Positions 1 through 5,513 of a stretch of DNA of 5,531 nt are shown here, piece after piece (the first letter of the stretch is position 1; each line of letters opens with the position of its first letter). Made by a program: the position numbers and the translations under genes. Origin of the DNA: Pseudomonadota bacterium (GTDB taxonomy: Bacteria; Pseudomonadota; Alphaproteobacteria; Rhodospirillales; 2-02-FULL-58-16); assembly GCA_022560215.1 (NCBI GenBank), contig JADFTO010000180.1, forward strand, positions 1-5,531, given 5' to 3'. The notes under the pieces were generated by a model that was given only the letters and a program-made list of their open reading frames with translations, had not been told where the DNA came from and searched no databases.

Positions 1-1
1 C

Positions 2-343
2 TTGGAGCGCTACTCCGACCTTCTCGTGGTGGTCGGCGAGGAGGCTCCAACACATGCTTCCCGGCTGCTGGAAATTCTGAGCACCCAGCCCAGGCTGATG
101 ACCATGGTCAAGGCGGCGGTGTGGGTCGGCGGGCGGCGCTGGAACGTGCGCATGGCGGGAAACATCGATGTGCGTCTGCCCGAGAAAGATCCCACCACGG
201 CCTGGGCCCGCCTCGCCGAATACGACCGCACCCACCGGGTCCTGGAAAGGGATGTCCAGGTCCTCGATCTCAGGTTCCCCGACCGCCTGATCGTGCGCAA
301 GCCGGCGCCCGCCGAGAAGCCGGCCGTCGGCCGGGAAACGTGA
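2..343 (+). CDS. ftsQ: Cell division protein FtsQ, C-terminal part (5' end outside window)
   Basis: FtsQ is a bitopic inner-membrane divisome protein that, with FtsL and FtsB, links the Z ring to septal peptidoglycan synthesis. Only the last 113 residues are visible; the reading frame is open at the window edge, so the cytoplasmic tail, transmembrane helix and POTRA domain lie upstream. The visible part matches the periplasmic beta domain of FtsQ: a VVVGEEAPTHA stretch (about residues 9-19 of the visible part), then VGGRRWNVRM (42-51), VRLPEKD (57-63) and DLRFPDRLIVR (89-99), the usual strand pattern of the C-terminal half. A short Pro/Ala/Lys-rich tail follows. The first visible codon is TTG, read here as an internal Leu rather than a start. 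It lies 19 nt upstream of ftsA in the same direction, the expected dcw order. Identification rests on motif recognition plus position. Confidence 0.9.
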   Translation: MERYSDLLVVVGEEAPTHASRLLEILSTQPRLMTMVKAAVWVGGRRWNVRMAGNIDVRLPEKDPTTAWARLAEYDRTHRVLERDVQVLDLRFPDRLIVRKPAPAEKPAVGRET

Positions 344-346
344 ATT

Positions 347-353
347 AGGGGGA
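347..353 (+). promoter_or_regulatory. Ribosome-binding site of ftsA
   Basis: The purine run AGGGGGA ends 9 nt before the ATG at 363, inside the 19-nt ftsQ-ftsA gap. It favours the ATG at 363 over an in-frame GTG at 387, whose nearest purine run (AGGGGA, 378-383) leaves only 3 nt. Confidence 0.6.
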
Positions 354-362
354 CGCAGGAAA

Positions 363-1631
363 ATGAATAACGGTGGTAGGGGACAAGTGAAAGCTCAAAA
401 CGGACTGATCGCGGCGCTGGACGTGGGCAGCACCAAGGTATGCTGCTTTATCGCCCGGGTTGCGGCCGGAAAGGGCGCCAAGATCGTCGGCATCGGTCAT
501 CAGGTGTCGAACGGGATTCGCACAGGCGCCATCGTCGACATGGACGCGGCCGAGGCGTGCATCCGCTCCACGGTGGAATCCGCCGAAAAGATGGCCGGTG
601 AGAACATCCGCCGGGTGATCGTGAACCTGTCCGCCGGCGATCCCACGTCCAGGCTCGTCGCCCACGACATTTCCATCGCCGGCCACCAGGTCGGCGACGC
701 CGACCTGCGCCGCATCCTCGACCCCGGGACCCTGAGCAAGGAACGCCCGGGCAACCGGGAGCTCGTCCATTCCATCGCGGTGGGTTACAGCATCGACGGC
801 TGTCGCGGCGTCCGCGACCCGCGCGGCATGTTCGGCGAACGCCTGGGCGTCAACCTGCATACCGTCAGCGCGTCGGCCGGCGCGGTGCGCAACTTGGTGA
901 CCTGCATCTCCCGCTGTCACCTGGGCGTGGAGACCAAGGTGGTGTCGCCATACGCTTCCGCGCTCGCCTGTCTGGTCGAAGACGAAAAGAAACTGGGCGT
1001 CACCTGCATCGACATGGGCGGCGGCACAACGTCCATCGCGGTCTTCTTCGACGGCGAACTGGTGCACATCGACAGCCTTCCCATCGGCGGCGTGCACGTA
1101 ACCAATGACATCGCCAGGGGCCTGTCCACGCCCTTGGCCCATGCGGAGCGCATGAAAACCCTTTACGGCAGCGTCATACCCTCGCCGTCGGACGAACACG
1201 AGCTCATCACGGTACCCCCCATCGGGGAGAAAATCTCGGCGGATACCGGCCAGGTTCCGCGCTCCATGCTGATCGGCATCATCCGGCCCAGGCTGGAGGA
1301 AACCTTCGAGATGGTGCGCGCCCGCCTGCAGGAGGCCGGTTTCGAGAAAGTGGCCGGCCGCCGGGTGGTGCTCACCGGCGGCGCCTCCCAGCTTCCGGGC
1401 GCCGGAGACCTGGCCGCAATGATTCTGGACAAGCAAGTCCGCATCGGCCGCCCCAAGCCCATGGAGGGGCTGGCCGAGGCCGTCGGCGGCCCCGCTTTCG
1501 CCACCACGGCGGGACTCCTCATCTACGCCCTCAACGACCTGACGGACACGCCCGAGGGCGTCTACCGCCCCACGGAGGAACCGAACGGCCGTTTCGGCCG
1601 GCTCGGTCAATGGTTACGTGAAAATTTTTGA
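363..1631 (+). CDS. ftsA: Cell division protein FtsA (actin-like membrane tether of FtsZ)
   Basis: FtsA is a cytoplasmic actin-family ATPase that binds the FtsZ C-terminal peptide, attaches the Z ring to the inner membrane and recruits later divisome proteins. The 422-residue product has the expected parts in order. A phosphate-1 loop with LDVGSTK lies at about 19-25. The FtsA-specific 1C (SHS2) region runs roughly over 90-170. The phosphate-2 loop CIDMGGGTTS is at 215-224, and the adenosine-binding motif VVLTGGASQLPG at 335-346. An amphipathic C-terminal helix, GRFGRLGQWLRENF (409-422), is the membrane-targeting sequence. Length matches the family (about 410-440). ATG 363 has a G-rich Shine-Dalgarno; a start at GTG 387 would remove eight poorly conserved residues and cannot be excluded. 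It probably shares a transcript with ftsQ. A 105-nt spacer separates it from ftsZ. No disruption is seen. Confidence 0.98.
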   Translation: MNNGGRGQVKAQNGLIAALDVGSTKVCCFIARVAAGKGAKIVGIGHQVSNGIRTGAIVDMDAAEACIRSTVESAEKMAGENIRRVIVNLSAGDPTSRLVAHDISIAGHQVGDADLRRILDPGTLSKERPGNRELVHSIAVGYSIDGCRGVRDPRGMFGERLGVNLHTVSASAGAVRNLVTCISRCHLGVETKVVSPYASALACLVEDEKKLGVTCIDMGGGTTSIAVFFDGELVHIDSLPIGGVHVTNDIARGLSTPLAHAERMKTLYGSVIPSPSDEHELITVPPIGEKISADTGQVPRSMLIGIIRPRLEETFEMVRARLQEAGFEKVAGRRVVLTGGASQLPGAGDLAAMILDKQVRIGRPKPMEGLAEAVGGPAFATTAGLLIYALNDLTDTPEGVYRPTEEPNGRFGRLGQWLRENF

Positions 1632-1652
1632 TTCAATGACCTGCAAGAGAAA

Positions 1653-1671
1653 GCCGCCGATGGCAGGCGGC
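1653..1671 (+). promoter_or_regulatory. Small hairpin in the ftsA-ftsZ spacer
   Basis: GCCGCC (1653-1658) and GGCGGC (1666-1671) form a perfect 6-bp stem around the 7-nt loop GATGGCA, starting 22 nt after the ftsA stop. No T-run follows (next bases are CTGTATT), so it does not look like an intrinsic terminator. It could set a 3' end after processing, or be a chance GC-rich pairing. Confidence 0.4.
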
Positions 1672-1726
1672 CTGTATTCACGGGGAAGTATTTCGAGTTC
1701 CTCGCCATTTGGACCGGTTCAAGAAC

Positions 1727-1732
1727 GGAGGA
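1727..1732 (+). promoter_or_regulatory. Ribosome-binding site of ftsZ
   Basis: GGAGGA is a near-consensus Shine-Dalgarno ending 4 nt before ATG 1737. It is the strongest site in the window, which suits a protein needed in many copies. It fixes the ftsZ start. Confidence 0.85.
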
Positions 1733-1736
1733 CCAC

Positions 1737-3323
1737 ATGACCATCAACCTAGGAGTACCGAACACCAACCAGACATCCGAGTTGAAACCTCGGATCACCG
1801 TGATTGGCGTCGGCGGGGCCGGCGGCAACGCGATCAACAACATGATCGAGTCCGAACTGGAAGGCGTCGATTTCGTCGCCGCCAACACCGACGCCCAGGC
1901 GCTCAAGCAATCCAAAGCCGAGCGGCGGGTTCAGCTTGGGGTGACCATCACCCAGGGCCTCGGCGCCGGCTCCCGCCCCGACATCGGACGGGCCGCCGCG
2001 GAGGAGGCGATAGAGGACATCTTCGAACAGATCAAGGGAGCCAACATGGCTTTCATCGCCGCCGGCATGGGAGGGGGCACCGGCACCGGCGCCGCCCCCG
2101 TCATCGCCCGCGCCGCGCGGGAGCAGGGCATCCTCACGGTCGGCGTGGTGACCAAGCCCTTCCAGTTCGAAGGGGTCCACCGCATGCGCTTGGCCGAGTC
2201 AGGGATCGAGGACCTGGAACAGTTCGTCGACACCCTGATCGTCATTCCCAACCAGAACCTGTTCCGCGTGGCCAACGAAAAGACCACCTTCGCCGACGCC
2301 TTCCACATGGCCGACGAGGTGCTCTACTCGGGCGTGCGCGGGGTGACCGACCTCATGGTCATGCCGGGCCTGATCAACCTGGACTTCGCCGACATCCGCT
2401 CGGTGATGAGCGAGATGGGCAAGGCGATGATGGGCACCGGCGAGGCCCAGGATGAAAGACGCGCCCTGGATGCCGCCGAAGCCGCCATCTCCAACCCCCT
2501 CCTCGAGGACATCTCCATGAAAGGGGCGAAGCGGGTGCTCATCAACATCACCGGTGGCAAGGACATGACCCTTTTCGAGGTCGACGAAGCGGCCAACCGC
2601 ATCCGCGACGAGGTGGACGGAGATGCCTACATCATCTTCGGTTCCACGTTCGACGAAAGCCTGGAAGGGAAGATCCGGGTGTCCGTGGTGGCGACCGGCA
2701 TGCAATCCGAGGCCCAGGCCATGCCCACCCTGCTCGATTCAGACGGCGGGGCGATGGCGGTTTCGGGATTCCTCGGGAACAAGTTCCCTGCCGTGGTGAA
2801 GATGCGTTCCGTGAAAGCCATGGCGGAGGACGGCCCGGAAGAGGAAGCCGCCGCCCCGGAAAGCGAAGAAGAAACCCCGGAATCTCCGGCCGAAGAAGCA
2901 ACCCTGCCCGCGGCGACGCCGAAGGAAGAAGACGTGCAACCGCCGGCGGAGCCGAAGATTGACGCCGATGATGCCTTCATCCCGTCTCCGCCCGCCGAGG
3001 TGGAGGACGAACCCAAGACCGCCGAGCCCTTCGCGGCGGCGGCCATGGCCAACGGCTTCGGAAACAGGGGGCTCGATACGTCCGAAAAGGCCAGTCTTTT
3101 CGAACGCGTCACGGGCACCGGCCGCGCCGCCAAAAAGCGGAAGGAGGAGCCGGCGCGCGAGGAGACCGGGAAGACGGAACCCAACCTTTCGGCGCCTCCT
3201 GCCGAGGAGCCGGAAAAAGACGGCGAGATCGCCGGACTGAATCCCCAGGATCAAGTCCCTGACTCACGGGACGAGGAAGATCTGCTGGACATTCCGGCCT
3301 TTCTGCGCCGGCAGGCGAACTGA
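1737..3323 (+). CDS. ftsZ: Cell division protein FtsZ (tubulin-like GTPase)
   Basis: FtsZ polymerises with GTP into the Z ring at midcell and recruits the divisome. The 528-residue product has the N-terminal GTP-binding core with VIGVGGAGGNAINNM (22-36), NTDAQAL (50-56) and the tubulin signature GGGTGTGAAP (112-121). The T7 synergy loop, NLDFADI (214-220), carries N214, D216 and D219, which complete the GTPase site of the next subunit. The globular core ends near 320. A long disordered Glu/Pro/Ala-rich linker runs from about 325 to 512. The conserved C-terminal peptide DEEDLLDIPAFLRRQAN (512-528) is the docking site for FtsA and other partners. The protein is much longer than E. coli FtsZ (383) because of the linker, as is usual in Alphaproteobacteria. 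Inside the linker, a hydrophobic/basic island (SLFERVTG, then RAAKKRK; 453-469) stands out from the acidic surroundings. No defect is seen. Confidence 0.99.
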   Translation: MTINLGVPNTNQTSELKPRITVIGVGGAGGNAINNMIESELEGVDFVAANTDAQALKQSKAERRVQLGVTITQGLGAGSRPDIGRAAAEEAIEDIFEQIKGANMAFIAAGMGGGTGTGAAPVIARAAREQGILTVGVVTKPFQFEGVHRMRLAESGIEDLEQFVDTLIVIPNQNLFRVANEKTTFADAFHMADEVLYSGVRGVTDLMVMPGLINLDFADIRSVMSEMGKAMMGTGEAQDERRALDAAEAAISNPLLEDISMKGAKRVLINITGGKDMTLFEVDEAANRIRDEVDGDAYIIFGSTFDESLEGKIRVSVVATGMQSEAQAMPTLLDSDGGAMAVSGFLGNKFPAVVKMRSVKAMAEDGPEEEAAAPESEEETPESPAEEATLPAATPKEEDVQPPAEPKIDADDAFIPSPPAEVEDEPKTAEPFAAAAMANGFGNRGLDTSEKASLFERVTGTGRAAKKRKEEPAREETGKTEPNLSAPPAEEPEKDGEIAGLNPQDQVPDSRDEEDLLDIPAFLRRQAN

Positions 3324-3343
3324 GGGTAAGGCCCTGTAAAACC

Positions 3344-3361
3344 GTAACAAATAGTAACAAA
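3344..3361. repeat. Tandem direct repeat GTAACAAA, period 10 bp
   Basis: Two perfect copies of GTAACAAA (3344-3351 and 3354-3361) are separated by TA, giving a repeat period of 10 bp, close to one turn of the DNA helix. They lie in an AT-rich island between ftsZ and lpxC, where the surroundings are GC-rich. Direct repeats with this phasing are the usual layout of sites for OmpR/PhoB-type response regulators, so this is a plausible operator for a promoter in front of lpxC. The regulator is unknown, and I see no convincing -35/-10 pair beside it. Confidence 0.5.
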
Positions 3362-3372
3362 GATTGATTTGA

Positions 3373-3411
3373 GTGCTTCAAGGGCATGTGCAAAAACATC
3401 CCTTGAAGCAC
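3373..3411 (+). promoter_or_regulatory. Long hairpin in the lpxC leader
   Basis: GTGCTTCAAGGG (3373-3384) and CCCTTGAAGCAC (3400-3411) are perfect 12-bp inverted arms. Skipping C3385, the stem can continue with ATGT (3386-3389) against ACAT (3396-3399), leaving a 6-nt loop, GCAAAA. It ends 17 nt before the proposed lpxC ATG and 8 nt before the G-run that serves as its ribosome-binding site. It is not followed by a T-run on either strand, so it does not look like a Rho-independent terminator. Possible roles are an RNase processing or stability element between ftsZ and lpxC messages, a translational control element, or a dimeric protein-binding site on DNA. Confidence 0.75.
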
Positions 3412-3428
3412 GGTTAAGTGGGGGGAAA

Positions 3429-4403
3429 ATGGGGTCTAACATGGACGGTGGCTGCCGGGAATCCGGAACCTCCCCTGTCGTCAATCAGAGAACCCTCAAG
3501 TCTCCGGTCAGTTGTTCGGGGGTGGCCCTTCATTCCGGGGACAAGGTTTCCATGACCTTGATGCCGGGAGAGGCCGGCAGCGGAATCCGCTTCAAGCGCA
3601 CCGACGTCGAGACCGACCGCTGCATCGTCCCGGCGACCTGGGATCACGTGGTCGATACCACCCTGTGCACCACCGTCGGCAACTTGCACGGCGTCACGGT
3701 CGGCACCGTGGAGCACCTGATGGCCGCCCTTGCCGGGTGCGCCATCGACAATGCCCTGATCGAGATCGACGGCCCGGAAGTACCGATCATGGACGGCAGC
3801 GCCGCCCCGTTCGTGTCCTTGATCGAATGCGCCGAGGTCGTTGAACAGCCCCTTCCGCGCCGCGTCATCCGGATCATGCGGCCGGTTACCGTCGAGGACG
3901 GCAATCGCGTCGTCTCGCTCGTTCCGGGGGTAGGCTTTTCCTTGAGTTTCGAAATCGACTTCAACAGCCCCGCCGTTTCCCGCCAGACCATTTCCATCGG
4001 CCTTGGCAACGGCACCTTCAAGCAGGAGCTGGCCAGCGCCCGCACCTTCGGTTTCCTCGACGAGGTCGAAACATTGAGGGCCGCCGGCCTGGCCCGGGGC
4101 GGGTCCCTGGACAACGCCGTGGTGATCAGCGGCGACAAGATCCTCAACGAGGACGGCCTCAGATACACCGATGAGTTCGTCCGCCACAAGGTGCTGGACG
4201 CCATGGGCGACCTTTATCTGGCCGGCGCCCCCATTATCGGCGCCTTCTCCGGCGTCTGCTCGGGCCATGCCGCCAACAACCGGCTGCTCCATGCGCTTTT
4301 CGCCGACCGGGACGCCTGGACGTATGAGACCCTCAACAGCGGCGAACACCGGGGCGGCATCTGGGCCGACGATCTTCACCCCGTAGCGGTCGCCACGGCC
4401 TGA
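3429..4403 (+). CDS. lpxC: UDP-3-O-acyl-N-acetylglucosamine deacetylase LpxC
   Basis: LpxC is the zinc amidase that removes acetate from UDP-3-O-acyl-GlcNAc, the committed step of lipid A synthesis, in the cytoplasm. Numbered from ATG 3429 (324 residues), the start of domain I reads NQRTLKSPVSCSGVALHSG (19-37). TVEHLMAAL (93-101) holds the catalytic-base candidate E95 and zinc ligand H96. EIDGPEVPIMDGSAAPF (112-128) follows. VRHKVLDAMGDLYL (251-264) holds zinc ligands H253 and D257, and SGHAANNRLL (278-287) holds the general-acid histidine H280. All expected active-site residues are present, and the length is close to the E. coli enzyme (305). The start is uncertain: ATG 3429 has a G-run (3420-3425) just upstream, while ATG 3441 would drop four residues and has only GGGG 6 nt before it. 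The gene follows ftsZ by 105 nt and ends before a strong terminator. Confidence 0.97.
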   Translation: MGSNMDGGCRESGTSPVVNQRTLKSPVSCSGVALHSGDKVSMTLMPGEAGSGIRFKRTDVETDRCIVPATWDHVVDTTLCTTVGNLHGVTVGTVEHLMAALAGCAIDNALIEIDGPEVPIMDGSAAPFVSLIECAEVVEQPLPRRVIRIMRPVTVEDGNRVVSLVPGVGFSLSFEIDFNSPAVSRQTISIGLGNGTFKQELASARTFGFLDEVETLRAAGLARGGSLDNAVVISGDKILNEDGLRYTDEFVRHKVLDAMGDLYLAGAPIIGAFSGVCSGHAANNRLLHALFADRDAWTYETLNSGEHRGGIWADDLHPVAVATA

Positions 4404-4458
4404 AGTTCCCGGTACTCCCTTTCACAATTCCGTGCCACGTACGATCGCTTTTCCAGAT

Positions 4459-4480
4459 ACCCCCGGCCGGGGGTTTTTTT
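4459..4480 (+). terminator. Rho-independent terminator after lpxC
   Basis: CCCCC (4460-4464), a GGCC loop and GGGGG (4469-4473) make a compact GC-only stem, extendable by one A-T pair, followed at once by seven Ts (4474-4480). It starts 56 nt after the lpxC stop codon. The minus strand has no T-run after the hairpin, so it works in the + direction only. It should end the transcript that contains lpxC and separate it from bamD. Confidence 0.9.
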
Positions 4481-4498
4481 ATTGACTATGCCATGTAG

Positions 4499-4529
4499 TT
4501 GCACCGCTCGCCGGGGGCCGTGATATAAT
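4499..4529 (+). promoter_or_regulatory. Probable sigma-70-type extended -10 promoter of bamD
   Basis: A perfect TATAAT (4524-4529) is preceded by TG at 4521-4522, giving the extended -10 form TGATATAAT. The best upstream hexamer is TTGCAC (4499-4504), 19 nt before the -10: a weak -35 at long spacing, which an extended -10 can tolerate. Predicted transcription start is around 4535-4537, giving a leader of about 66 nt before ATG 4602. Its position just after the lpxC terminator supports an independent bamD transcription unit. Confidence 0.7.
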
Positions 4530-4530
4530 C

Positions 4531-4555
4531 CGGGGGCGAGGGCCGAAAGCCCCCG
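4531..4555 (+). promoter_or_regulatory. GC-rich inverted repeat at the predicted bamD transcript start
   Basis: CGGGGGC (4531-4537) and GCCCCCG (4549-4555) are perfect 7-bp arms around an 11-nt loop, GAGGGCCGAAA. The sequence AAATTTTG follows, with four Ts. The left arm overlaps the predicted start site, so it may act as a DNA operator over +1, or, if transcription starts slightly earlier, as a 5'-end hairpin or weak attenuator. An inner alternative stem, GGGC (4540-4543) with GCCC (4549-4552), is possible. Confidence 0.55.
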
Positions 4556-4601
4556 AAATTTTGTCCGCTTCTTTATTCAGGCAAGGTGTTTGGGCACACC
4601 G

Positions 4602-5387
4602 ATGGTCCGTTTTCTCACAGCGCACTGTTTGCTGGCGGCCTTGCTCATCGCAGGGTGTTCCGCCAAGGAGCCGGAATACGTCGAACATCCCGTGGAGGAG
4701 CTCTACAACAAAGCGCTGGATTCCCTCCAGAAAGACGCTTTCGAGGCCTCGGCCACGCTCTTCGACGAGGTCGAGCGGCAACACCCCTATTCAAAATGGG
4801 CGACCAAGGCGCAGCTGATGGCCGCCTATTCCTACTACATGAGCAACCGTTACGATGACGCCATCGTCGCGCTCGACCGATTCATCCAACTGCATCCGTC
4901 CAACCGCGACATCGCATACGCCTATTACCTGAGGGGGCTCAGCTACTACGAACAGATCTCGGACGTGACCCGGGATCAGAAAATGACCGACTTGGCCCGC
5001 CAGAACCTCCAGGAACTGGTGGCGCGGTTCCCGGGCAGCAAGTACGCGTCCGATGCCAAGGTAAAACTCGACCTGACCAACGACCACCTGGCGGGCAAAC
5101 AGATGGAAATCGGCCGCTACTACTTGCGCCAGGGGCATTACGGCGCGGCCATCAACCGCTTCAAGACGGTCATCGACCGTTACCAGACCACCACCCACGT
5201 GCCCGAGGCCCTGCACCGCCTGACCGAGGCCTATCGCGCCTTGGGCATAGACGAAGAGGCGCAGAAGACGGCGGCGGTCCTGGGCCACAACTTCCCGGGC
5301 AGCGAGTGGTACATCGATTCCTACGAAATGATCGAAGGCAAGAAGATCCGGCCGGAGGAAGAGGAACCCTGGTACAAGATCTGGTAA
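4602..5387 (+). CDS. bamD: Outer membrane protein assembly factor BamD (lipoprotein, TPR repeats)
   Basis: BamD is the essential outer-membrane lipoprotein of the BAM complex; with BamA it folds beta-barrel proteins into the outer membrane. From ATG 4602 the product has 261 residues. The N-terminus is a lipoprotein signal, with Arg3, a hydrophobic core and the lipobox I-A-G-C and Cys19 as the acylation site. Five TPR-like helical pairs are expected. Conserved BamD blocks are visible: EVERQHPYSKWATKAQLMAA (56-75), DRFIQLHPSN (92-101), DVTRDQKMT (121-129), GRYYLRQGHYGAAINRFKTV (171-190) and YQTTTHVPEALHRLTEAY (194-211). Length is close to E. coli BamD (245). A TTG at 4590 would add four residues; ATG 4602 places the signal peptide normally but has no good Shine-Dalgarno at standard distance. 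It stands after a terminator and promoter of its own. In Alphaproteobacteria recN often follows, which would lie beyond the window. Confidence 0.96.
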   Translation: MVRFLTAHCLLAALLIAGCSAKEPEYVEHPVEELYNKALDSLQKDAFEASATLFDEVERQHPYSKWATKAQLMAAYSYYMSNRYDDAIVALDRFIQLHPSNRDIAYAYYLRGLSYYEQISDVTRDQKMTDLARQNLQELVARFPGSKYASDAKVKLDLTNDHLAGKQMEIGRYYLRQGHYGAAINRFKTVIDRYQTTTHVPEALHRLTEAYRALGIDEEAQKTAAVLGHNFPGSEWYIDSYEMIEGKKIRPEEEEPWYKIW

Positions 5388-5394
5388 TACCAAA

Positions 5395-5411
5395 GGTCAC
5401 TGATAATGACC
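5395..5411. repeat. Short perfect inverted repeat after bamD
   Basis: GGTCA (5395-5399) and TGACC (5407-5411) flank a 7-nt AT-rich spacer, CTGATAA, 8 nt after the bamD stop. Just before it, TGGTA-A-TACCA (5382-5392) overlaps the stop codon. Either could be a chance pairing. The GGTCA-N7-TGACC layout resembles a dimeric regulator site, possibly for a downstream gene. Confidence 0.35.
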
Positions 5412-5419
5412 CCTAGAGA

Positions 5420-5513
5420 CGGCCTACCAAGGTTTTCGGCCAGGAGCGTGCGTCGCCGCGATGCGGGGCATCGCAAGACGTGCGCGACGACGTCCGAAAG
5501 CCTTGGTAGGCCG
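5420..5513. repeat. Long inverted repeat with nested hairpin downstream of bamD
   Basis: The arms 5420-5439 and 5494-5513 are complementary over 20 positions, with a single T5433/G5500 exception that is a G-U pair in RNA; the outer sequence reads CGGCCTACCAAGG against CCTTGGTAGGCCG. The 54-nt interior pairs again: CGTCGC (5451-5456) with GCGACG (5484-5489), and at the tip GCGATGC (5458-5464) with GCATCGC (5468-5474) around GGG. Weaker pairing may continue outward (GACCC 5408-5412 with GGGTC 5520-5524), so the element may extend past the window. No T-run follows. No open frame of note lies in 5388-5531. Candidates are a dispersed palindromic repeat or MITE-like element, a structured RNA, or a U-less 3'-end hairpin for bamD mRNA. 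Confidence 0.75.

Noticed and set aside
345..1610. A 421-codon open frame antisense to nearly all of ftsA.
   Set aside because: It is codon-aligned antisense to ftsA in GC-rich DNA, where GC-rich third positions remove stops from the mirror frame. The translation is low-complexity Gly/Ala/His/Asp-rich with no recognisable family.
1709..2455. A 248-codon + strand frame overlapping the start of ftsZ in another register.
   Set aside because: The product is Arg/His/Gly-rich, typical of an off-frame reading of GC-rich coding DNA, and FtsZ motifs clearly occupy the other frame.
3373..3411. Reading the ftsZ-lpxC hairpin as an intrinsic terminator.
   Set aside because: The bases after the right arm are GGTTAAGTGGGG, with no U-tract. 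On the other strand, the sequence after the stem is mixed (TCAAATCAATC) rather than T-rich.
3369..3428. Extending lpxC upstream to the TTG at 3369.
   Set aside because: That start would lie at the hairpin's left arm with no Shine-Dalgarno and would add 20 residues with no family counterpart. ATG codons at 3429 and 3441 are better placed.
3414..4379. A 321-codon open frame antisense to lpxC.
   Set aside because: Same mirror-frame effect. The + strand frame has all LpxC catalytic residues, and the antisense product resembles no family.
4482..4529. TTGACT (4482-4487) as the -35 of the bamD promoter.
   Set aside because: It lies 36 nt from the TATAAT box, far beyond workable spacing, and there is no -10-like hexamer about 17 nt after it (CGCTCG).
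4469..4542. Possible G-quadruplex from the GGGGG runs around the bamD promoter.
   Set aside because: The tracts are separated by 39, 14 and 3 nt. There is no set of four closely spaced runs, so a canonical quadruplex is not supported.
5402..5407. GATAAT as a -10 box for a gene downstream of bamD.
   Set aside because: No -35-like hexamer sits at 16-18 nt upstream (the region is ATCTGG), and the downstream gene start is not in the window.
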